A DNA stretch of 64,000 nt, from positions 1,302,001 to 1,366,000 of the forward strand of contig NC_082418.1 of NCBI RefSeq assembly GCF_004011695.2. The letters are read 5' to 3'. Below are positions 40,076 to 51,200 of this stretch, one piece after another (the stretch's first letter is position 1; the number at the start of each line of letters is the position of its first letter). The notes beneath the pieces are model-generated. The model worked only from the letters and a program-made list of their open reading frames with translations. It was not told the origin of the DNA and ran no database searches. This DNA is from Ascochyta rabiei. Lineage: Eukaryota > Ascomycota > Dothideomycetes > Pleosporales > Didymellaceae. The position numbers and the translations under genes are program-made.

Positions 40076-42352
40076 ATGTCCTTTCAAAATTATACTGAGA
40101 CTCCTATTGAGGAGTGGCAAGACTTCGTCCTTTGGGATGACGACTGCTACAACAACCCCACGGTCACGCGAGGCAACGGCCGTCATGGCTACTTAGGGGT
40201 TGAAGTCTCTGGCGTCGAGTCACCGTACGTGACATCGGCACCTCCTTCGAACTACGACGGCCCTTCATCGTTCGACTATGTCGTCTCTGCACCACCCTCC
40301 ATTATTGATGAATCGTCCTCCTACGGCCAATTCTATGGCACCTCGCCGACATTCTCGTCCACCGCGACGTCCCCGCTTGTAGGTCGAGACGATGGTCGCT
40401 ACTTTGACTCTTTCGGAGCTTGTGACTACCTTCTCCCCCCCGTTCGAGAGGCTACAGAATCGCCTCTCTTAGACACCACTCGCGAGCGGATCGTCGATTC
40501 ACCCAGCTCTCTAGCAACAACCGCGGGCACGTTCCTCAACCCACACGTGGCAGGATCGTTCCAAGCCTTCAGCAGACAAGATGTTGTGGCATCTCAGATC
40601 CTCGCGAGCACAGGTGGCTGGACCGACCGGACCTTGATCAGTGAGCCCATTGCAGAACGTGGCGAAGATAGGGCTTCAACATCACCGATACCGATCATAC
40701 GAGCACAGAGTCAGAGCTTGAACAGCTCCTTCGAATCCTACGATCACCAGATCTACGATCATCGAACGAGGGCCATCACCATTCCACAGCCAGGTGGTAG
40801 GTCTACCGGCCGTAGTGCTGGAATGCCACACCCTCAATGGGCTTTGAACGCACCACCAATGCTTTCAATGTCCCCTGTATCTCAACGGCGACCCCGCAGT
40901 GCCACTCTGTCAAGAAGCAGCTCACGTACTGAACAACGCAAGAACCGAGCATCCCCGTCACCAACATCTGCACATTCCTTGGGCTGGATCTCCATGCAGA
41001 TGAACAACCAGTCTGGACGGATGGCAGCTGCATCTACTGAAGGCACTCCAGGACGGATTCCAAAAGGACGCAAGAAGGGTCTTGATCCTAGGCAACGAAG
41101 CGAAGCGGCCTTGATGCGGATCATTGGCTCGTGTTCAAACTGCAAGAAGCGTAAAGAGAAATGTGACCCTGGCACACCTTGCAAGTCCTGCCTCAAACAC
41201 TACAAAGGCGACTTGGTCAAGAACCCTTGTCGGAACCATTTGCTGGCCAACCTCACCAAGGCGTTCCTGTCTGATCGCCACGCATGGCACCCTACAGCCC
41301 GGTCACTCGAGTCGTGCATCAAGTCTGGCGCATTCAATGTCTCGACCGATGTCACCCACAAGATCGAGCTTTACTTCGGCTTTGGGCAGCCCATGAAGGT
41401 CAGCGTTCACCCAGTCGAGATAGACAGCCTACAGCCATTGGTGCATGAACATCTTGTCTACTCATGGCCCCCTCAATCTTCGACCTCTTCCACTCACATC
41501 CAAGCCGTTCTGCCCGCAGTCCTGACAGAAGGGAGTATAGCTGGGCTCGAGGATGCACTTGATGCTCACCTCGCCCATCTTGTCATGTCGGAGTTCCAGG
41601 CTTTTCCGTTGTATTGCTCGCTGCTCCGAACGCTTCACAGGGTCTACATCTTCTTCCGCTCCCTGCAGCCAGATTCTGCACCCTGGCGTCTTCTCCTCGA
41701 CGCTCTCAAGCTCCTCGTACTTGTGCATGTTGGGGGCGACATCACGCTCCCCAAGCAGTTCGAGAGCGCTCCTCTAGCACGTCTTGTGCGCAACACCATG
41801 AACATTTCTCCAGACGACCAGCCCTCGCCTTGCTTCATCAGAGCGCAGTTTGGCGGTGTGATGCCCACGCTTGCGAACAAATTGATGGAACGGGTACTCT
41901 CGTCCGTGGAACGGCTCTTGCTCAGCCGCAACGGCGACCACTGGCCTCTCGCGCTCGCCACCCTCCTCGTCGTCCTGATGACCGTCGAATCGATCCACTA
42001 CCACGCAGCCAAACTGCCATACCACGACGCGTACGACGCCCACGGCGCGACCAACTCAAGTGACGGCCTCGACGCCGACGACAGCGCGGTAGACACCATA
42101 CTAGCCTTGTACAAAGCCTGCTTCTCCGCTTGCCACACGCGGCTCCGGCCCGATTGGGAAGGCGAGCTCGGTACAGCGACTGGGCCCAGCTCGCCGGCGG
42201 ATCAGTTCGTCAAGAGCGTGCGCGAGGCCGTGGGCAGAGCCCGTGCAGGCGACTATCTGGAGAGCAAGGTCGGCGAGAAGAGAGTGGACGAGGAGGACAT
42301 GGGCTTCTTCTTTGACCGGCTGGTGGCCAGACTGTTGCTGTTGGAGTCTTGA
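40076..42352 (+). CDS. Zn2Cys6 transcription factor
   Basis: Intronless 758-residue fungal binuclear-zinc DNA-binding protein. The cluster lies internally at about residues 353-385: six cysteines spaced C-x2-C-x6-C-x5-C-x2-C-x12-C, opening CSNCKKRKEKCDPGTPC. About 350 Ser/Thr/Pro-rich residues precede it, with repeated motifs such as VTSAPPSNYD and VVSAPPSIID. After the cluster come ARSLESCIKSGAFNVSTDVT and other blocks seen in large ascomycete factors of this type. The long C-terminal helical region (about 480-750) includes HRVYIFFRSLQPDSAPWRLL. The long gap before the last cysteine differs from the Gal4 standard but occurs in related fungal proteins. The target pathway cannot be inferred. 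The start is the first ATG. Confidence 0.88.
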   Translation: MSFQNYTETPIEEWQDFVLWDDDCYNNPTVTRGNGRHGYLGVEVSGVESPYVTSAPPSNYDGPSSFDYVVSAPPSIIDESSSYGQFYGTSPTFSSTATSPLVGRDDGRYFDSFGACDYLLPPVREATESPLLDTTRERIVDSPSSLATTAGTFLNPHVAGSFQAFSRQDVVASQILASTGGWTDRTLISEPIAERGEDRASTSPIPIIRAQSQSLNSSFESYDHQIYDHRTRAITIPQPGGRSTGRSAGMPHPQWALNAPPMLSMSPVSQRRPRSATLSRSSSRTEQRKNRASPSPTSAHSLGWISMQMNNQSGRMAAASTEGTPGRIPKGRKKGLDPRQRSEAALMRIIGSCSNCKKRKEKCDPGTPCKSCLKHYKGDLVKNPCRNHLLANLTKAFLSDRHAWHPTARSLESCIKSGAFNVSTDVTHKIELYFGFGQPMKVSVHPVEIDSLQPLVHEHLVYSWPPQSSTSSTHIQAVLPAVLTEGSIAGLEDALDAHLAHLVMSEFQAFPLYCSLLRTLHRVYIFFRSLQPDSAPWRLLLDALKLLVLVHVGGDITLPKQFESAPLARLVRNTMNISPDDQPSPCFIRAQFGGVMPTLANKLMERVLSSVERLLLSRNGDHWPLALATLLVVLMTVESIHYHAAKLPYHDAYDAHGATNSSDGLDADDSAVDTILALYKACFSACHTRLRPDWEGELGTATGPSSPADQFVKSVREAVGRARAGDYLESKVGEKRVDEEDMGFFFDRLVARLLLLES

Positions 42353-42738
42353 TCTCCGGCTTCCCGTTGGCGTAGTTGGGTATTTGGCGTTGAGCCATGG
42401 CTGGCATGACTTGACGGCTTACGACTTGATGACGCCATGGCATTTTTGGGGGGGTTGTGTTGGCGCTTGGGGGCTGTTTGATATCTTCGTTTCTCTAGAT
42501 CCGGTTTTGTATGTAAGCTAGTGTACGCAGAGTGTTTGTCCGTGTTGGATACCAAGCGAAACTACTTTGTTCAAGCGGTGTCTCCCACGGTGTCTATCCA
42601 GGAATTTCTGCTTGTATGCACGATATCTATACAATCTCTACCATGCTACAATATACAGAATCTACGATGCTACAATATACAATATCTACAATGCTACCAA
42701 TGTGTCTATGCTTCTCTTCTGTACAGTGTCCTACACGC
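42353..42738. other. Convergent intergenic region, Zn2Cys6 / COQ10
   Basis: Shared 3' flank. Contains several imperfect copies of TACAATAT(A) between about 42,640 and 42,700, probably A/T-rich 3'UTR sequence. Confidence 0.45.
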
Positions 42739-43518
42739 TCACTTCTTCAGTCGACTCCCGTCCAGCTCCTCCAGCTTTGCCGTGGCCATGTCTGGGTTCT
42801 CCCTCAACAACACCCTCACCCTCTCCTCAAACGCCTTCACCATCGCCTCGGCCACCTTGGGGGCAGCACCGCCGCTCAGCGCCGCGTACAGGGGGTTCGC
42901 AAAGGCAAACTCGAGCGCAATCTCGATGCGCGTCTCGCTCTCGCCCAGCGCCTCGACCGTCCATTGACTCCGCAAGTGGGTCAGCAGGCCCTCGCTGCCC
43001 TCGGTCTTGACGCGCGCTTCGGCGGCCCGGCCCGCGTCGTCTAGGTGGTGGGCTATCTGGTCTGCGGACAGCGAGGTGGACGTGTCCCCCCCGACGCTCT
43101 CGACGACCTTGCCCGGCACGCAGTAGATGCGCGACGTGAAGCTCTCGGTCAGGTTCCCGAAGCCGCTCGTCAAGATGCCAATGCTTGGCCAGCGGCGGCC
43201 CGTCACAGCGTCGGGGGCGGACCAATGGGTGATGGTGGAGCGCTGGCAGTAGGGCAGGAAAGAGGCGTACGAGGGCACGTCGGCGATGATGGAGTAGATG
43301 GGCGCGCTGGGGTAGGGCAGGGTGCGCGAGGCGCGGAGGGTCTGGATTTCCGAGGTCGAGGCGAGGGGCGAGAAGATGTTGGGGAGGAAGTGCCGTGTGT
43401 TGGATGCAAGGCGAGGCGCTTGGAGGGCGGGGCGAAGGGCGGGGCGAAGGGCGGGGCGGAGGACGGGGCGGAAGGCGGGGCGGAAGGCGGGGCGGAGGAG
43501 CGGCGCGGGAGTCGCCAT
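42739..43518 (-). CDS. COQ10: Coenzyme Q-binding protein COQ10
   Basis: START/polyketide-cyclase-fold mitochondrial protein that binds ubiquinone and supports its synthesis and use in respiration. Single exon, 259 residues. The N-terminus is an Arg/Pro/Ala presequence built from about six PALR/PAFR-like tandem units (a GC-rich coding minisatellite). The mature part starts RHFLPNIFSPLAS. Domain blocks: RTLPYPSAPIYSIIADVPSYASFLPYCQ, then NLTESFTSRIYC, LLTHLRSQWTVEAL and IEIALEFAFANPLYAALSGG. The sequence resembles fungal Coq10, with a slightly longer middle loop (VVESVGGDTSTSLSADQIAHH). It is divergent from TRM140 by 236 bp. Confidence 0.93.
   Translation of the reverse strand: MATPAPLLRPAFRPAFRPVLRPALRPALRPALQAPRLASNTRHFLPNIFSPLASTSEIQTLRASRTLPYPSAPIYSIIADVPSYASFLPYCQRSTITHWSAPDAVTGRRWPSIGILTSGFGNLTESFTSRIYCVPGKVVESVGGDTSTSLSADQIAHHLDDAGRAAEARVKTEGSEGLLTHLRSQWTVEALGESETRIEIALEFAFANPLYAALSGGAAPKVAEAMVKAFEERVRVLLRENPDMATAKLEELDGSRLKK
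43429..43503. repeat. GC-rich 12-bp coding repeat (COQ10 presequence)
   Basis: About six copies of a GGGCGAAGGGCG-like 12-mer on the + strand, read on the - strand as RPAL/RPAF units. Confidence 0.9.
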
Positions 43519-43754
43519 GGCGGAGGAGTCAGTCGGGGGGAATTGCTCGCGAAGGACGTCACCGTCTCATGCTGGGGTTTGTGTAGAAGACGCTGTGGAC
43601 ATGGTCATGGACGCGACATGACGCATGGACCCCTGCGCAGCCGCATGTCAGGGCCCTGTGCTAGCGCGCAATCTTATCGATTAACTTTTCTCGCTCTGCA
43701 GAACCGCCCACCAACCCCCCCGCGCCCTCGCACCGCGGCAAACAAGAGACGGAA
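43519..43754. promoter_or_regulatory. Divergent promoter COQ10 / TRM140
   Basis: Only 236 bp separate the two start codons, so the genes share a compact bidirectional promoter region. Confidence 0.6.
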
Positions 43755-44946
43755 ATGGCGGCGAACCCAGACAACATGGCGGCGGCGGCAGAGGAGGCGC
43801 GCTTCCAGACGGACAACAGCGTGTCCGCCAAGCAGCACCCCAAGCAGCAGCTCTCCAAGGCCATGGAGCACATGCGCTTCGCTGTGACCGTCGACCCCGT
43901 CACGCCCCCAGCGGCCACCAGCACCGCGCCCCCCGCAGAAGTCACAGCGCCTGCAGAAGCCACGTCCCCGCCCGCGGAGAACGACGCATACGGAGTCCCC
44001 GCCGCGATCCAGCCGCTCCGCAACCCGGCCTCGCGCTCGCACGACCCGTCCAACAACCAGAAGCGCTCCGACCCCTTCTCCTTCGGCTCGCGCACGCTCG
44101 AGGAGGGCGACAACATCTTCGAGTTCAACGCGTGGGACAACGTCTCCGTCGACGACACGTACAAGCACTTCTCCGAGGAGCAGTTCTCCAAGCAGCGCGC
44201 CGACCCCGTCTCCGACTTCGACCGCAAGCGCTTCAACGACAACCCGGAGAAGTGGTGGAACACCTTCTACAAGAACAACAAGACCAACTTCTTCAAGAAC
44301 CGCAAGTGGCTGGCCCAGGAGTTCCCCGTGCTGAGCGACATCGGCCGCCCGGACGCCCCCGCCGCCACCGTCCTCGAGGTCGGCGCCGGCGCCGGCAACA
44401 GCGCCTTCCCCATCCTGCAGAACAGCGCGAACCCGCGCCTCAAGATCCACGCCTGCGACTTCTCCAAAAAGGCCGTCGAGCTCATCCGCGAGCATGAGCT
44501 GTACGACACCTCCAAGATCCAGGCCGACGTGTGGGACGTAGCGGCGTCGCCCGACAGCGAAAACGCCGGCCTGCCACCGGGGCTGGGCGAGGGCAGCGTC
44601 GACGTGGTGCTCATGATCTTCATCTTCTCGGCGCTCAACCCACGGCAGTGGGACCAGGCGGTGCGCAACGTATGGCGCGTGCTGAAGCCGGGCGGCCAGG
44701 TGCTGTTCCGCGACTACGGGCGCGGCGACCTCGCGCAGGTGCGGTTCAAGAAGGGGCGGTGGATGGAAGAGAACTTCTACGTGCGTGGAGATGGCACGAG
44801 GGTCTACTTCTTCGAGCAGGACGAGCTGGAGAACATCTGGGGCGGGAAATCATCTACCTCTACATCAGCCACAGCCACAGCCACAGCCACTACAACGACA
44901 CCACCCACATCCACATCCACAGAAGAAAAAGAAGAAGAAGAAGAAG

Positions 44947-45038
<92 letters not shown>

Positions 45039-45040
45039 AC

Positions 45041-45083
<43 letters not shown>

Positions 45084-45377
45084 ACACAACAACAACAAAC
45101 ACAACAACAAGAAAACAAAAACGACGACGATACCCCCACATCCCCCTCACTCCCACGTCCAGCCTTCGACGTAGCCCACTTCGGCGTCGACCGCCGCATG
45201 CTGGTCAACCGCCAGCGCCGCCTGAAAATGTACCGCTGCTGGATGCAGGCCGTCTTCAGGAAACCCGGGTCCGCGCTGGGCCTGCAGAGCGAGGTCCCTA
45301 CCAGTACGCTGCGGCAGGACAAAGCGGGCGAGGGCGAGGGCGAGGGGGAAGCACAGGCAGAAGGTGAGAGTGCGTAG
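43755..45377 (+). CDS. TRM140: tRNA m3C methyltransferase Trm140/METTL2, polyQ-expanded
   Basis: SAM-dependent enzyme expected to methylate cytidine-32 N3 in Thr/Ser/Arg tRNAs. Single exon, 540 residues. Family blocks: EFNAWDNVSVDDTYKHFSEE, WNTFYKNNKTNFFKNRKWL, the SAM loop VLEVGAGAGNSAFP (about 206-219), HACDFSKKAV, MIFIFSALNPRQW, NVWRVLKPGGQVLFRDYGRGD, and RVYFFEQDEL. The normal C-terminal block, HFGVDRRMLVNRQRRLKMYRCWMQAVFRKP, comes only after an insert of about 90 residues: Ser/Thr, then Glu, then glutamine. The insert begins with 30 Gln from uninterrupted CAA (44,949-45,038), followed by runs of 14, 4 and 3 separated by single Thr. The insert is where other members have a short loop, so the fold is probably kept. 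The ABP140 actin-binding part of yeast is absent. Confidence 0.94.
44949..45110. repeat. CAA trinucleotide repeat (polyglutamine)
   Basis: 30 perfect CAA, ACA, 14 CAA, ACA, 4 CAA, ACA, 3 CAA. Encodes the Trm140 glutamine insert. Confidence 0.97.
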
Positions 45378-45929
45378 GGTTTGGTTGGGTGGATAGATTG
45401 GTTGGTTGCTTGGTTAGAGGGTTAGATGCTTGCTTGGTTGCTTGCTTGCTTGGATTAGGGGTGCAAAATACCCACTACTTCGCTTCTACCCCGTCGTCCG
45501 TTGGTTTTTGCAGTGATCCTCCTCTTCACACTCTTCTCCGATATTTGCAACGTTCCCATGAGACGTCGCTACGCCTCGCCTCGCCTCACCTCACCACACC
45601 ACACCTCCCCTCTCGCCATCACTTGCATCTTCTGTTTCGGCCCACCACGACGCCGAGATTGCCCGCAAGGGACGTGAGTCGATGTCGGAGCGTTCGGAAA
45701 CTTCGAAGTTGGCAGATTGCTTTGATTCAATGACCCGCGTGGCGGGCATCCTTTTCCAAACACTAGGCAGTTTGGTGGTGCGGTCCTGAAGGCGGTTGCT
45801 TGTGTTGAAGTGTTCCTGGGTGGTAGTGGCGTTCAGACTCGGGCGGCTCTGGTGGTGTTGTTTTCTGGACGGTGGCGATGGTGTCCGGCTGAGGACAGGC
45901 CATGTTACTCGACGACCGTGTCGCGACAC
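45378..45929. other. Convergent intergenic region TRM140 / Zn2Cys6
   Basis: Shared 3' flank, with TTGG/TTGC-rich short repeats at 45,383-45,450. No gene seen. Confidence 0.5.
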
Positions 45930-47682
45930 TCACGTCGCGAGTGCAGTGCCGGCACTGAATTCCGCAAACTTCGACGGCATCGAGTTCGACTTCAGCATCT
46001 CGTTTACGCTGTCGGCTAGCACAACCGCCTGTCTCGTGCCGATGCGCAGAGCTACGAAATGCAGCATGTCGACCACCCACTTCCGCATCTCGTTGCTCGA
46101 CAGATCCGACATTCCTGCTGCATACAGCGGCCAGATGAGGTGGTGCATGCCAGTCGGTCGCGCCGGGTCGAGGAAAGTGCCTGGTGGATGGAGTTTGAAT
46201 CTGGGGTCGTTGGGACCAGGCACTTCGGGCTGCCACCCAGTAGACGACCCGTCGGGGCTGGGAGCACGCCATTGCGGGAAGGCGACCATACCGGTGAGCT
46301 GTGGTGCCGACGCGCATATCGCTGCCGTAGTCGTGCGTACGACCTTCTCGGCTGCTTCGATCTGAGGCGCGGCTTCTTCCCTGGAAAACAACGGCGGTTG
46401 GCACGTGTGTCCCTTCCAGAGCTGCTCGCGAATGACTCGGTACAGGTGCATCCGGCATGACCTGAGGTTGTTCCACATTTGGGCGATCCAGGAGTCCGTG
46501 TAGATGTGATAAAATGTACCGTACGCGTACTCAGCCGACTGCTGGAGCTGCACGGTCTCGTACTGCCAGGTCCTGTTCATCAGCGCTTTGATCCGGTCAA
46601 GTTCGCGATCGAGGCTCGTGGCTTTCGTGATTAGAGTGATTGGGTCACTTTCTTGATCTTCATTCAGATTGATGGAGTCGTGCATGAAATGCGTGAGCCT
46701 TGTTGTCCATTGACGGCCATGCACGGCGTAGTCCGAGGATGGATTGCCGTAATCGTATAGCTCTTTGATACCGCTAGGAACCGCCTGGCCCGCTTCAAGT
46801 GAAACCAACATGATGAGTCCGTACAGCTGATGAAAGATGCGTCTCGCGGTGTGGGACTCGAACTGCTTCTTCCCTCGAAGATTCAAGAGAGCAGATGCTC
46901 CCTGAATGTGCTTCGCCCACGCTTGAATCGACCGCTTGTCCTGGAAAACGAAGCTTTCGTACAGACCCAGCATGATGACAGAGATGATTGTGCTGTCTTT
47001 CACCGCAGTCTCTCTTGCGCATAGAGCGTTGTTCGTCATGCGCAGAGCCGAAGCATAGGCTGCATGCGCTTTTGCCAAGATAATAGGATTCTTTGTAGAA
47101 TTCGCGAGTCCGGCTAAGCTTGCAGCGTTGACACTGCTTCGAAGAACTTCTTCGCAACCAGGCTGTTTCAAGGCTTCGAGCACCCAATCGTACTGCCCTC
47201 TTGGTACGAGTGTTGGTTGCGATACGTGGTTCGAGATGAAGAACCCCATGGCTTGATCTTCGATCGAGGGTACAATTTCCCGCGCCATGCTCTCAGGCGT
47301 CGGATATCTCGTCATCGATGCAGAGTGCGGTCCCAAACTGTGGGAGTTTGCGTCTGTCCAGACCATAGTCGGATACTCTGAGCTGCTTCCAAGAGTCTGC
47401 TTCTCTCTCGACTCCGAGCTTGCCAATGCTTCATATCGTTTCTCTGCCTTTTGAGTCACAACTGCAGTTTCGTCCTTGAACATCATTGTCAAGGCATCGC
47501 GGTAGCCATTACACTCCTTGCCGGATCGTATACATTGCGAACAAGAAGGCCGCTTTTGATCGCACTGGAAGGGTCTCAGTTCGAGACCATCGAGTTTGGA
47601 TTTTGATCCTTGATAAACGTACCTTGACCTTCCTGTCTCTGCATGGCTTACATCCTTTTGATGGTCTTCCAACATTTGGCAT
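45930..47682 (-). CDS. Zn2Cys6 transcription factor (fungal TF domain 2)
   Basis: A 564-residue transcription factor. Exon 1 (47623-47682) encodes MPNVGRPSKGCKPCRDRKVK and exon 2 (45930-47564) continues CDQKRPSCSQC, joined by a 58-nt GT-AG intron in phase 0. Together they form a standard N-terminal cluster, C-x2-C-x6-C-x6-C-x2-C-x6-C. Reading exon 2 alone, back to 47,723, would lose three cysteines of the cluster. The following GKECNGYRDALTMMFKDE is typical of the family with the DUF3468/fungal-TF-2 regulatory region. The helical middle contains ALRMTNNALCARETAVKDST, LGLYESFVFQD and HIQGASALLNLRG. It is the nearest gene to the Ppo oxygenase and on the same strand (567 bp from its stop), which alone does not show a regulatory link. 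Confidence 0.9.
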
Positions 47683-48248
47683 CGTGTTCGATGAACGACA
47701 TTCGAGCTGATTGACTCATGCATGCGGACTGCCCTAACACTCGTTTGGGGGCGGCTGCCTAGCCTGATTCATCAAACGTAGGCTTCGTTTCCACTCCGTC
47801 GGCGTATTCGGTTCTTCTCGCTCTCCTGCAGATACCTGTATGGAATTTTCAGGATGACAGAAGCAAATGACTCGGCAGCAGTTACTGGTCGATGCCCGCA
47901 GGAAGATGGAGGGCTGGCTAGCTTGTTCATGTGGACGGGCTGGGCCGAAGCGAACAGGCTCTTGCATGTCACTACGTCATGCTCTCCACGACACCTTCAC
48001 AATCTCACCAACCATGTTCGTTCTATGTAAGGTTCGTTGCATTCCGACTGCTAGGGTATATAAAGAAACGAGCGAGAGGACAGGTGGAACTCCTATCTCC
48101 ACTTCTAACACTACATGTATTTTGTGAGCCAGTTCTGAGCGACTCTCTCTTCAGCAGCTCTGGCCACAACCTTTCTGGGCACGACGCCGCTCAAATCAGT
48201 CTCTGCTGTTGTATAGCTCGACCTGGAGCTTGGTCCAGAGGCACTTTC
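47683..48248. promoter_or_regulatory. Promoter of the Zn2Cys6 gene / ppo 3' flank
   Basis: Holds the promoter of the leftward transcription-factor gene. A TATATAAA at 48,057-48,064 reads on the + strand, toward the 3' end of ppo. Confidence 0.45.
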
Positions 48249-51200
48249 CTAATGCGCGATACCGTTCGTGGTCAACCCGCTCACAGCATCGCCATTCACG
48301 TAGCCGTTGGAGTATCCATTGATCGCATGTCCATTGGAGTGTCCGTTGGCCCCGTTGACTCCGTTGACCACCGTCTCATCGTCGTAATGCAGTGTGAGAC
48401 TGGTAGGTATCGGGCTCTCGTTCGCGCTAGCATCAAGGTAATGTCGCATTGTGATGCCAGCGAGCTTGTGCTCAGTCGTTGTAAAACGACCTTGCTTTCC
48501 AGGCGCACGACGGACGTTCTTCAGCTTGAAGACCTCTCGCAAGGTTGCTGCGATTGAAGGACCGACAAGCCTGGCACCGAAGCAGAAGTGGAGGCCATGG
48601 CCAAGGAGGGTGTACTCCTTGAAAGATCGATGAGGGTTGAGGATTTCGGGGTTCGGGAACGCAACAGGATCCATGGCTGCTTTTGATGTGGCAATCAAAA
48701 CTGTGTGGCCCTTTTTGATGTGCACAGGTCCGCGAGCGCCATCCATGACCGTCACGTCTCTGGTCGCAACGCGAGGCAGGCCTGGTACAACTCCCCTATG
48801 GCGCATGCCTTCGTATACGAACCCTTGTAGTTCGCGATCGGAAGCTGCGGGGTCCATATGTGCAAGCTGAACGATACGTTCTTTGTACTTCTCATAGCCG
48901 GGGCTGAGGTACAGGTCGATCAACAGAGAGGCCTGTTGCGTAATGTTGCCGGCAACAGGTGCACCCATGCCAATGCAATCACCAACCTGATCTCCAATGG
49001 GCAGCTTTGTGTCGGCGAGTGCTTTGTATATGCGATCAGCATGGGGTCCGACCTCGAAAGCGCTCCCCTTCGCCATCCAATCGACCAAACCCTCCAGCCG
49101 ACCAGTCTGGGTCTTAAGATGGGTCTCGAAGATCGACCGTAGCGGAGCAGCTGCTTTCATGGCGCCTTCCTTCAGCTTCCATTCGTTGGCCGGCATGATG
49201 TTGAAGCTCTGGTACATGAAGAGCACAAGGTAGGCAGTGAATGCTTCGTGGAGAGACAGCAGACCTTTTGGCTGCTCCTGCGTCTTAAGAGGCAGTGCAA
49301 AGCGCTCTGCAAGCCAGAGGATGGGCACGATGTTGGTCACATCTCGGACAATGTTGATTGAAAGCCTTCCTTTGGGTCCTTTGACGGAATTTTTCAGAAT
49401 TTGGTTCCGAACATTAACGCCGAAGAAGTTGTTGATGTTCTTCTCAAACCCTTCTTCGAAAAAGATCTTGTGCAGTATGTTGGAACGATCTTCATGCTTT
49501 TTAGCATCGTCCCAACCAATCATGAAGTCATGACCTGCAGTACAGTTGCGAATCGCAGCCTGATACATGACGACGAAGCTATCGCGATCTTCGAAAATCT
49601 TCTTGCATCCCTCTTGTGTCTGGACGCTGACTATGTCGTAGTCATTGGCCGGTCTCTTGAGATCGTACTTCTCTAAAGCCTTGTTGCCTTGCACGATCCC
49701 CTTCGCCGCTTCTGGAGTGTAGAAAGGCAAGAGTGCGTACGTCGAAGTACCGGTGAAACCGCCGGGAAGGCCTTGGAAGATGAGTCTTGGGAACACTCCA
49801 CCATAAGCGCCGGGCGTGGTTTGCTGCAACAGCGCAGCTCCCCAATTCGTCAGAGTGTTGGCGTTAAAGTCGTAGCTGAGGAAGCGATCGCCACGGACCA
49901 GGGCAACGGCATCGTCCAAGATACCTCGTCCAGTGGTCTGCCCTGGGCAGACTCCGCTTCCTGGCATAGCGGGCTTGGTGCACTCGGCCATCAAGCCGGG
50001 GTACAGTTCCATGTTTTCAATGTGACCATAGAGTAGCTCTGCGGCACGGGCTGTCTCCTTGTCTGCATTCCAGTCTTCGAATGTTTTGTACGGCTTCAGG
50101 TTCAAATACCGTCGGAACTCGTTGAGTGTACAGACGTTGAACATATCACGTGCCTGTAGCTGGCCCATCAAGTCAACAACCTTTAGACTGGCTGGGGTGC
50201 CATGTGCGCCAAATGCATGGGCGGGCTCTTCGATGCAGCTCTTCATCAGCTCAGCAAGCTCGCTGTCCTTGAACCTTCCGTCCGGTCCTCGTTGGAGGCC
50301 TCCGAAGGTCCAGTCTCTTGCTTCTGTGCCAGGAGCAAAGAGCTTGTGGCCATAGACCTTCATGACCTCCTGGAACATCTCGACGGTCACGTCGTCGATA
50401 CTGCCCAAGTTAGGGTGCACTGAGCGTAGTATGTCCTCCATCCAATGGTCGTCAGCAGCACTGAGAGCGGCATGCCAATGGTAAAGAACGGCAAATTCTA
50501 CGGACACGGCACTACCCGTGCCACGTTCGACGCGGGTGCCACCTTGTTTGATCTCTTTTCCAAGATCCAAGGACCACTCTGAATTGGCTCGAGGGGTATT
50601 CAGAATTGCTGCGACATAATCTTTCAGGACAACTGATGCAAAGAAACCAACGTTGATGTTGCGTGTGATTTGGAAGATGTCTTCGTCTTGCCTGGTGTGG
50701 AGGTGAGCGTCGTGCTGGGAGAAGGAATTTTGGGATCTTACCATTTCCTTGCCTTCTCGTCTAGCTGGTCCCAGGGCTTGTACTTGCCATCTTCGTTGAC
50801 CGAGTACAACGATTCGGCGACATGGTTGTGATTTCTCGAGAACATCAACAGCACTGCAACGACGCCTGGCGGCATCATCATGATACGTTCCGATGCGATT
50901 GAATCTGGATAGATCAATCCGTTCTTGTATGTTCGGACCCGTTTTTGGTGCTCCCCTGTGTTGCCGTATAGTGTGCTCAGATCCACGTAGCTGGAGGTTT
51001 CGTTTATCCAAGGGTTCTCTCTGGACGTCTGGAAACATTCATGGATCACGATTGTTGCAAACGAGAAAAAGAGACGGTTCAAGCCTGAAGGATGTGGACG
51101 GAACGGACCGTCGCGCTTCAGCAATGCTTCGTACACGTCCTCGACGTCGGGAAGATTTGGCCCTTCATGACTTTGTCAGTTGTGCAATGTTCAACAGAGA

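Noticed and set aside
43674..44495. 273-codon - strand frame
   Set aside because: Antisense shadow of TRM140; leucine/valine-rich and without recognisable motifs.
44531..45367. 278-codon + strand frame with a polythreonine run
   Set aside because: The CAA repeat read in another frame; TRM140 motifs lie in the other frame on both sides.
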